The notes below the pieces were generated by a model. That model was given only the letters and a program-made list of their open reading frames with translations, had not been told where the DNA came from and ran no database searches. A stretch of 33,230 bases of DNA. Source: Prochlorococcus sp. AG-670-O13 (GTDB lineage: Bacteria; Cyanobacteriota; Cyanobacteriia; PCC-6307; Cyanobiaceae). The stretch is taken from the NCBI GenBank assembly GCA_003209055.1, contig QCTB01000011.1, forward strand, positions 1 through 33,230, in the 5' to 3' direction. The translations under genes and the position numbers were made by a program. The stretch's first letter is position 1. Each line of letters starts with the position of its first letter. This document shows positions 8,804 through 16,355 of this stretch, one piece after another.

Positions 8804-8820
8804 AGACTTAATATAAGTCT
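8804..8820. repeat. Inverted repeat AGACTTA-ATA-TAAGTCT
   Basis: 7-bp perfect arms, 3-nt loop, 7 nt downstream of the preceding palindrome. Confidence 0.6.
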
Positions 8821-8838
8821 CATATAGTACTAATGATA

Positions 8839-9852
8839 TTATTTCCTGTACATGCCCTTGAGTAATTGATATGCATCGTTTAATTTCCTCATTTCATCCG
8901 TTGATCCTCCTGCATCTGGATGTGTTTCTAATGCTTTAATTTTATATGCTTCTCTAATTTTATTTAATGTATGTGCAGATCCTGCTGCTGTTGATAACTT
9001 TAATAATTTAAGAGCACCATGAACTGTCATTGTTGAATCCAATGCTTCAAATGAATTACCTCTATTTATTCTTTTAAACCTGCTTACAAATCTTCTTACT
9101 AATGTAGGCACTCTATTTATTAAATCAGTCGTTGCAAATGGGTCTTCTAATACTCCTATTATTAAAATTACTAACTCTAAAGAAGGAGTTTGTTTTATCC
9201 AAAATGGGCATAATTCTGACATTAATTTGTTAGCCGCACTCCATGTGAATGGTAATTGTTCAGTTCCATCAATATTTGGCCAGATATCTATACAGAACCA
9301 ATCCATGGATGCTTCAATTATATTTTTACTCGGAATTGTTCCATAAAGGTTTTTCCAATGACTAATTATCTCAATTCGACATTTTATTAAATCTTTTTCA
9401 TTAATTGTATTTATTTGAATATCATTAATCTTATCCTCTGTCTTTTCAATATTTATACTTCGTCTTAAATTTTTTACTTTTTGACCAACAAAATTTGGTA
9501 GGTTTATATTTAAGTTTGATTTTTCAACAACTTTTTTGTTTCTTAATGGAATTTTTTCTTTAGTTTCTTCACTAATTCTCTCTTTCTTATCAGATTTGAT
9601 TAGTACTAACGCGCTTTTTTCATCAAAGTTTGAATAATCATTTATATTATCCTTTCCGCTATAGTCTATAGATTGTTGTTGATTTTTAGGAATTAAGTCT
9701 TCTTCTTGAAGGAGTTCTCTAAGTAACTTTTCTATAACAGGACCTCTTGCTCTAAAACCCCATTCTTTTCTTAATTGATCAAACCTAGAAATTAATTCTT
9801 CTGGCAAATCAATTGAAATCCTTTTAGTATTTGAATTCTCAGAAATACTCAA
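8839..9852 (-). CDS. Ribbon-helix-helix-like N-terminus + middle domain + C-terminal J-domain protein
   Basis: N-term KRISIDLPEELISRFDQLRKEWGFRARGPVIEKLLRELLQEE resembles an RHH/CopG fold. C-term LNKIREAYKIKALETHPDAGGSTDEMRKLNDAYQLLKGMYRK is a J-domain with HPD. Confidence 0.85.
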   Translation of the reverse strand: MSISENSNTKRISIDLPEELISRFDQLRKEWGFRARGPVIEKLLRELLQEEDLIPKNQQQSIDYSGKDNINDYSNFDEKSALVLIKSDKKERISEETKEKIPLRNKKVVEKSNLNINLPNFVGQKVKNLRRSINIEKTEDKINDIQINTINEKDLIKCRIEIISHWKNLYGTIPSKNIIEASMDWFCIDIWPNIDGTEQLPFTWSAANKLMSELCPFWIKQTPSLELVILIIGVLEDPFATTDLINRVPTLVRRFVSRFKRINRGNSFEALDSTMTVHGALKLLKLSTAAGSAHTLNKIREAYKIKALETHPDAGGSTDEMRKLNDAYQLLKGMYRK

Positions 9853-10001
9853 TTAAACAATTTTTTTTTATAATAGAACAAAATTTTTATTTGTATTAAT
9901 AATATATAAGTATAAATAAAGATATTGTCTTTAAATCAGAATCTAAATTTTTATAAATCAACTCTAATAAAAAATAAATCATATAATCAATATAAAAAAA
10001 A

Positions 10002-10163
10002 ATGTTTTACTGTAATTTTAAATCTTCAAAAGAAAAAAAATCATTTTATCAAAACAAGAAATTAGAAATGCTTAATTTCATTAAAGATTCTCTTGAAACC
10101 AAAATTGCTTCCGTTACTGCATCTATTGAAGTTCTAGAAAATCAAATAGAAAGGGACAAATAG
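10002..10163 (+). CDS. 53-aa small protein, predicted helical/coiled-coil, not in the supplied ORF track
   Basis: ATG at 10002, TAG at 10161-10163: MFYCNFKSSKEKKSFYQNKKLEMLNFIKDSLETKIASVTASIEVLENQIERDK. Heptad-like hydrophobic spacing in the second half; lies in an intergenic space. Confidence 0.6.
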   Translation: MFYCNFKSSKEKKSFYQNKKLEMLNFIKDSLETKIASVTASIEVLENQIERDK

Positions 10164-10180
10164 AAACTACCAATTTATAT

Positions 10181-11011
10181 TTATACAAAATTTTCAAGAA
10201 GTTTTTCTGGTCCAAACTTTTTTAAATACTTAATATTTGATTTTTCCGTTATTAGTAAATATCCTGCAAAACCTAAGCCATTTACGCTAAATCCATATTT
10301 ATGATCAAACCTTCTTTTTATAATTGCTATCCATTTATTTGTTATTAAAATATTATATGGAAATTTTGGCTTCTCATCATTAATAGGGTCCCCCAATCCA
10401 ATTTTTCTTGTTAATTCTAAGTATAAATTATATAAAGATGTTGAATTTTCTAGGAAGTTAAAGTCAGAAACTACGATGCTTTTTTTTAGTTTAGAATCAT
10501 TATCTTTATCAATTTTAAAATTTAAGAACCACTTCTCTCTTGGACAATTTTTTTCTCCATAGGATCTTCTTAAAAGTTGGATATGTCTATGTGGTTGACT
10601 TGCGCCTGCTATTGGTGAACTATTAAAAAACCATAAGCCACTTGTGTCTTTATTTACCTTTTGGATAGCTACCCAATCTTCAATATCTAACCATCCATTT
10701 TGGGGTTTCCAGCTGTTTGTTATAAGTAAGATGTGACCTTTTTGTACAGGATATTTATTTAATATTAATTGATGACTATTTCCAATTCTCTCAATTTCTA
10801 GTATTTTTTCCCATGGGTTAAATGGATTTTGTTTTGGCCCGTAACATATCTTTTTCTTGAATTTTGTTATATCTAATTTTCTAATTATAAAATCATTACA
10901 ATCATAGTAATCACTTGTTACTACTTCAGTTTCTAGGGGGTATAAACTATTTTCGTTAATAGATATATTTGTTTGCTCTAAAGCTCTTTTCCAATATCTT
11001 TCACTTCTCAT
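10181..11011 (-). CDS. ATP adenylyltransferase / Ap4A phosphorylase-like (HIT superfamily)
   Basis: FNPWEKILEIERIGNSHQLILNKYPVQKGHILLITNSWKPQ..., SPIAGASQPHRHIQLLRR. Confidence 0.88.
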   Translation of the reverse strand: MRSERYWKRALEQTNISINENSLYPLETEVVTSDYYDCNDFIIRKLDITKFKKKICYGPKQNPFNPWEKILEIERIGNSHQLILNKYPVQKGHILLITNSWKPQNGWLDIEDWVAIQKVNKDTSGLWFFNSSPIAGASQPHRHIQLLRRSYGEKNCPREKWFLNFKIDKDNDSKLKKSIVVSDFNFLENSTSLYNLYLELTRKIGLGDPINDEKPKFPYNILITNKWIAIIKRRFDHKYGFSVNGLGFAGYLLITEKSNIKYLKKFGPEKLLENFV

Positions 11012-11066
11012 TTAGAAATTAAAAAAAATTATCACTACTATTTTAAAAAAAATTATAATTTTAGAA

Positions 11067-11459
11067 TTAATTTTTATTAAATTGATATTCTTTTAGTTTT
11101 TCTAATGATACAGATTCTAAAACTACAATATTTGTAGATTCTAATATAACCATAGGTGCTAAGCCATCAAACAATGCCTGTCTCCACCTATCTAAACAAA
11201 TACACCAATGATCTCCATCCTTGAGCCCTGGAAAGGAATACATAGGCATAGGTGTGATTAAATCATTACCCTGTGACTTGCTATATTTCAAGAAATTATC
11301 ATCCATTACACAGCATATAGAATGATTTCCTCCATCATTTGAATCATATTTACAAAATCCATCTCGGTACCAACCGGTTAATGGTTTACAACTACAAACA
11401 TCAAGTTTCTGCCCTAAGACATTTAAATGTTCTTTTTTTTCTTGAATTTTGTTATTCAT
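11067..11459 (-). CDS. DUF2237 family protein
   Basis: NVLGQKLDVCSCKPLTGWYRDGFCKYDSNDGGNHSICCVMDDNFLKYSKSQGNDLITPMPMYSFPGLKDGDHWCICLDRWRQALFDGLAPMVILESTN matches the DUF2237 pattern as I know it. Confidence 0.85.
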   Translation of the reverse strand: MNNKIQEKKEHLNVLGQKLDVCSCKPLTGWYRDGFCKYDSNDGGNHSICCVMDDNFLKYSKSQGNDLITPMPMYSFPGLKDGDHWCICLDRWRQALFDGLAPMVILESTNIVVLESVSLEKLKEYQFNKN

Positions 11460-11559
11460 TGCTTTTAAATTAATTAATAATAAATACTCGCATTTTTTAA
11501 GAAAGCTTGACGAATATGGGGGGTGAAGAGGTAATAATTTTAATAAGGTTTATTTCAAT

Positions 11560-11778
11560 ATGGATTGGGACTTTACTGAAAACATAGCATTTAAATCATT
11601 AAATGAGGCTTTTAAAGAAAGCGATGAAACATCTGCAATAGAATTCCTATCAAGTGATGGGGCATCATATTATTTGGAATTGCTTCAGGATGCCGCTGGT
11701 GAAGGCATTGATTTAAGTGATAATGAAATTATGGATGAATTACAAGAAGAAATAATTGAATATCTTGAAGATAATTAA
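11560..11778 (+). CDS. 72-aa strongly acidic protein of unknown function
   Basis: MDWDFTENIAFKSLNEAFKESDETSAIEFLSSDGASYYLELLQDAAGEGIDLSDNEIMDELQEEIIEYLEDN; 22 Asp/Glu, 2 Lys; intergenic ORF on the strand opposite to both neighbours. Confidence 0.75.
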   Translation: MDWDFTENIAFKSLNEAFKESDETSAIEFLSSDGASYYLELLQDAAGEGIDLSDNEIMDELQEEIIEYLEDN

Positions 11779-11786
11779 GAATTTAT

Positions 11787-14700
11787 TTATGCACTAAAGT
11801 ATTTAGCTTTTGAATGAAGAGAAATAATAGCAGTAGTACTTTGCTCAGGATGTAATTGTTCTGATTCATCCATTGTTAGATTAATTCTTTTTGCATCTAA
11901 TAATGATAACTGAATGTTTGAATCTGAAACATTTGGGCATGCTGGGTAACCAAATGAATATCTGGCTCCCCTATATTTTTGAGCTAATATTTCACGATTA
12001 ATAGTAGGTTCATCTCTTTTAAATCCACATTCAATTCTTACTAATGAATGAACGTATTCAGCTAGAGCTTCTGCTAATTGTACTGTTAAACCATGAAATA
12101 ATAAGTAGTCACTATATTTGTCGTCTTTAAATAATTCTTGAGAATATTCGCTAGCAATTGCTCCCATCGTTACTGCTTGCATTGGAAATATATCTATCGG
12201 TTCATTATTTTTAAGATCACAGTAAAAATCAGCTATACAAAGTTTATTTCCTGATTTTTGCCTTGGAAAATTAAATTGTGAGATTTTTTTATTGAATTTA
12301 TCATCAAAAAGGTAAATACTATTTTTGTTTCTGCCACAATTAAAGTATCCATAAACAGCTTTAGGTGAAATTAATCCTTTATTTAAAATAATATCTGTCC
12401 ATTTTTCAAGTAAAGGATTTGCATATGAATCTAAATATTGATTATATTCATCTACTGATTGTCCTTTGCTTTTTTTTATCTGCCATTGACCACTGAATAA
12501 AGCTTTCTTATCTAAATAAAAAAATAATTTATCAAAATCTATATCATTATTTTCAAGAACTCTTGTTCCAAGGAAAGGGGCTTTTATTGGATCCTCTTCT
12601 TCTACAAAATTGGATCTATCAAAATTATCAATTTTTTTTATATTTTCAATATTATTAATTTTTTTATTTATATTTTCATCTTTATCAGAAGATTTTGGAG
12701 AAGCTAATTTAATATTAATATTTTCGTTATTAATAAAACCGTTTTCATTAGTCCAGTTACCCTTTTTTTTACTATCCATATATTCATTCATAAATGCCAA
12801 ATCTGTAAAAGCATCTTTACCGTAAAGAATTTTTCCTTTATATATTTGACTACAATCTTCGTTAACGAATTTGGGAGTTAATGCTGCTCCTCCAAGAATC
12901 ACTGGTATATTTATTTCAGCATTATTAAATGCTTCTAAATTATCTTTCATAAAAGCCGTAGATTTTACTAGTAAACCACTCATAGCGATGCAGTCCGCAT
13001 TATGTTTTTTTTGTGCTTCTATAATTGCTGAAACATCTTGCTTAATTCCAAGGTTTATAACATCAAAACCGTTATTTGAGAGTATTATATCTACTAAATT
13101 CTTGCCAATATCATGAACATCTCCTTTAACGGTTGCTATTAATAATTTTCCATTAGAAATTGTTTCATCAACTGTTTCCATATGAGGTTCTAGTACTGAT
13201 ACAGCAAATTTCATAGTTTCTGCTGATTGCAATACAAAAGGCAATTGCATTTGTCCGGATCCAAATAATTCTCCAACTACTTTCATACCATCTAATAAAA
13301 ATGTGTTTATTATTTCGAGAGGTTTATATTTTTTTAGAGCTTCATTCAATTGATCTTCTAAGCCTATTTTTTCTCCATCTACAATGTGATTTTTTAGTTT
13401 TTCCTCTAAACTTATCTTTTTATCAGAAATAGAAGCCTTTTTAAAGTCACTGATTGATAAATCTTGGAATGTTTTTGTAAGTTCAACTAATGGATCATAA
13501 ATACAAATATCATTCTCAAATAATCTTTTGTCATAAATTAAATCCAAACATAATTTCTTTGTCTCATTAGAAATTTTGGAGAGAGGTAATATTTTGTTTG
13601 GTGCGATAATAGCGGAATCTAATCCTGCTTTAATGCATTCATCGAGAAAAATTGAATTGAGGTTAATTCTCGATAAAGGTGAAAGTCCAAAACTTATATT
13701 AGAAATTCCCAAAATAATATGAATATCTGGAAAGTTATTTCTAATTTTTTCAATTGCTTTAATGGTTTCTTTTGCATTCAACCGGTCTTCTTCAATTCCT
13801 GTTGATATTGGCAAAGCTAGAGGATCGAAAAATACTTCATAATCTGCAAGGTTGCTTTTTCTTGTCTTTTCTAAGGCCCTTTTAGCAATACTATATTTTT
13901 TTTCTGATGTTCTGGCCATTCCATCCTCATCGATAGTTCCAATAACTATTCCAGAACCGTAATCTAAAGCAAGATTTAAGACCTGATTAAATCTGTCATT
14001 ACCGTCTTCGTAATTAGTTGAATTTATTATGCATTTTCCACCAACTGACTTTAATCCACTTTCCATTTTATCTGCTTCAGTTGAATCTATCATTAAGGGC
14101 AGATTTATGTTTGTTACTAATCTTGAGGTAATCTCTTTCATATCTTTTACACCATCTCTTCCAACATAATCAACATTCACATCAAGGATGTGAGCATTTT
14201 CCTTTTGTTGTTGCTTAGCAATAGAGACTAATCCATCCCAGTCATCTTTATTTAATAATTCCCTAACTTTTTTTGAACCACTGGCATTCAAACGCTCTCC
14301 AACTATCAATATAGAATTATCTTGTTTATATGGAACTGAATTATAAATAGATGATGCCGATGGAATAAAATTATTTTTTAAAGTTGAGTTACTCTTGTCG
14401 ATTGTTTTATTATCATCTATTTCTCTAATTATTGATGCTAAATATTTTATGTGTTCAGGTGTAGTTCCACAGCACCCGCCAATTAGTTGAACATTGTAAT
14501 CATAGATAAAATTCATCAACTGCATTTTTAACTCTAATGGAGTTAATTTGTAATGAGCAACACCTCCAATATTTTCAGGTAAACCTGCATTAGGTATGCA
14601 ACTAATTGCAAATGGTGAATTTTCTGCTAGATACTTAATATGTTCTTTCATTTGAACTGGACCAGTTGCACAATTTAGTCCCAAAATATCAATATTAAAT

Positions 14701-15359
14701 GGTTCTATTATTGTTAATGCTGAAGCTATATCTGATCCGACGAGCATAGAGCCTGTTGTTTCCATTGTTATGGATATCATTATTGGTAAATCAATATTCT
14801 TACTTTTAATAACTTCTCGTGAAGCAAATAATGCTGATTTGATCTGTAAAACATCTTGGCAGGTTTCTATTAACAGAAGATCAATCCCTCCATCAATGAG
14901 ACCTTTTATCTGTTCTTTATATGAATCTTTTAAAATATCAAAATCTATATGACCTAATGTTGGCAACTTTGTTGTTGGACCTATTGATCCAGCTACAAAT
15001 CTAGGGTAATTATCTGAAGTATATAAATTCGCACATTTCTTTGCTATCTCGGCAGCTTTTTTATTAATTTCATAAGCTTTTTTAGAAATACTATATTCGT
15101 CCAAAACAATAGATGAAGCTCCAAATGTATTGGTTTCAATTACATGACAGCCAGCTTTAAGAAATGAATTATGTACTTGTTCAACAAGATTTGGAGAAGA
15201 TAAAACTAAATTTTCATTACATCCCTCTAACTCACTACCTCCAAAGTGTTTTGCAGTTAGATTTAGGTTCTGAAATGAAGTACCAGTTCCTCCATCAAAT
15301 ATTATTATGGGCTTATCTTTTCTATTTAAATATTCTCTAAATGAATTCATGTTGGACAA
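11787..15359 (-). CDS. metH: Cobalamin-dependent methionine synthase
   Basis: FDGGTGTSFQNLNL, GGCCGTTPEHI, pterin-binding ERLNASGSKKVRELL, cobalamin-binding VKGDVHDIGKNLVDIIL, C-terminal activation domain. Confidence 0.97.
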   Translation of the reverse strand: MSNMNSFREYLNRKDKPIIIFDGGTGTSFQNLNLTAKHFGGSELEGCNENLVLSSPNLVEQVHNSFLKAGCHVIETNTFGASSIVLDEYSISKKAYEINKKAAEIAKKCANLYTSDNYPRFVAGSIGPTTKLPTLGHIDFDILKDSYKEQIKGLIDGGIDLLLIETCQDVLQIKSALFASREVIKSKNIDLPIMISITMETTGSMLVGSDIASALTIIEPFNIDILGLNCATGPVQMKEHIKYLAENSPFAISCIPNAGLPENIGGVAHYKLTPLELKMQLMNFIYDYNVQLIGGCCGTTPEHIKYLASIIREIDDNKTIDKSNSTLKNNFIPSASSIYNSVPYKQDNSILIVGERLNASGSKKVRELLNKDDWDGLVSIAKQQQKENAHILDVNVDYVGRDGVKDMKEITSRLVTNINLPLMIDSTEADKMESGLKSVGGKCIINSTNYEDGNDRFNQVLNLALDYGSGIVIGTIDEDGMARTSEKKYSIAKRALEKTRKSNLADYEVFFDPLALPISTGIEEDRLNAKETIKAIEKIRNNFPDIHIILGISNISFGLSPLSRINLNSIFLDECIKAGLDSAIIAPNKILPLSKISNETKKLCLDLIYDKRLFENDICIYDPLVELTKTFQDLSISDFKKASISDKKISLEEKLKNHIVDGEKIGLEDQLNEALKKYKPLEIINTFLLDGMKVVGELFGSGQMQLPFVLQSAETMKFAVSVLEPHMETVDETISNGKLLIATVKGDVHDIGKNLVDIILSNNGFDVINLGIKQDVSAIIEAQKKHNADCIAMSGLLVKSTAFMKDNLEAFNNAEINIPVILGGAALTPKFVNEDCSQIYKGKILYGKDAFTDLAFMNEYMDSKKKGNWTNENGFINNENINIKLASPKSSDKDENINKKINNIENIKKIDNFDRSNFVEEEDPIKAPFLGTRVLENNDIDFDKLFFYLDKKALFSGQWQIKKSKGQSVDEYNQYLDSYANPLLEKWTDIILNKGLISPKAVYGYFNCGRNKNSIYLFDDKFNKKISQFNFPRQKSGNKLCIADFYCDLKNNEPIDIFPMQAVTMGAIASEYSQELFKDDKYSDYLLFHGLTVQLAEALAEYVHSLVRIECGFKRDEPTINREILAQKYRGARYSFGYPACPNVSDSNIQLSLLDAKRINLTMDESEQLHPEQSTTAIISLHSKAKYFSA

Positions 15360-15368
15360 TTAATTCAA

Positions 15369-16283
15369 CTAATTAATATTTATTCTTGTTATCCAATCAT
15401 CATAGTCTCGAGATCGGCCTTCTGTTATTTCTATAAGTTTATTTTTCAACTTATTCATTATTGGACGATCAACATTTAATTGTGTTGATTCTATTTTTTT
15501 TACTGGGGTAATTTTTGCTGCAGTACCTGTTAGAAAAACTTCATCTGCAATAAATAATTCTGTTTTATCTACAGGCCTTTCAATTACGTTAATCCCAAAT
15601 GATTTTGCTAACTCAATAACGCTAGCTCTTGTTATTCCCTCTAATATGTCTTGATCAACCCCAGGAGTTATTAATTCTCCGTTTCTTGCAATAAATAAGT
15701 TCATTCCACTAGCTTCACTTACCTTTCCACTTGAATTTAATAATAAGGCCTCATCAAACCCTGATAAACTAGCTTCTGTTTTAGCTAGTGAACTTGTAAT
15801 ATAGGCTCCGCTTATTTTTCCTCTTAATGGTAGTGATCTATCTTCTTGTCTAGTCCAACTACTCATCCTACATGAAACCCCATCAGGAGATAAATAATCG
15901 CCAAGTTCAAGACAATAAATAAAGAAATCAGTTTCTATATTATGGAGCCTTGGTGCTATACCTAAATCGCTTGTATAAACAAAGGGTCTGATATAAATTG
16001 GCTTTAAAGGCTTGTTTCTTTTTATAACTTCTTCTAAAGCATTAAAGATATATTCTTCCGATATTTCGTTCAAAAGCAGTTTTGAACTTTGAGATAATCT
16101 TTTAATATGTTTATCCGTTCTAAATAAAAGGAATTCCTCTTTGTTAGATGGATTTGGTATTGCTCGCATTCCACCAAATGCTGCAGTTCCATAATGTAGT
16201 GCATGTGTAGCTATGGATATTTTTGCATCTTTAAATGGAATACATTTACCTTCGAACCAGGCATATGGAAGAAATTCATGCAT
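15369..16283 (-). CDS. ilvE: Branched-chain amino acid aminotransferase
   Basis: ALHYGTAAFGGMRAI, IYIRPFVYTSD, KTEASLSGFDEALLLNSSGKVSEASGMNLFI. Confidence 0.93.
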   Translation of the reverse strand: MHEFLPYAWFEGKCIPFKDAKISIATHALHYGTAAFGGMRAIPNPSNKEEFLLFRTDKHIKRLSQSSKLLLNEISEEYIFNALEEVIKRNKPLKPIYIRPFVYTSDLGIAPRLHNIETDFFIYCLELGDYLSPDGVSCRMSSWTRQEDRSLPLRGKISGAYITSSLAKTEASLSGFDEALLLNSSGKVSEASGMNLFIARNGELITPGVDQDILEGITRASVIELAKSFGINVIERPVDKTELFIADEVFLTGTAAKITPVKKIESTQLNVDRPIMNKLKNKLIEITEGRSRDYDDWITRININ

Positions 16284-16355
16284 ATTTAATTAATTTAAAT
16301 GAGTTAAAATTGTTTTAAGCTACTTAGCTATTGTAAACCTTATTTATATATATAA

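Noticed and set aside
9853-10001. AGACT-type operator sites upstream of the RHH-J gene (autoregulation)
   Set aside because: No AGACT/AGTCT pair is visible in this spacer, so simple autoregulation through that motif is not supported.
16284-16355. Possible cobalamin riboswitch between ilvE and cobN
   Set aside because: Spacer is only 72 bp and I see no conserved B12-box-like sequence.
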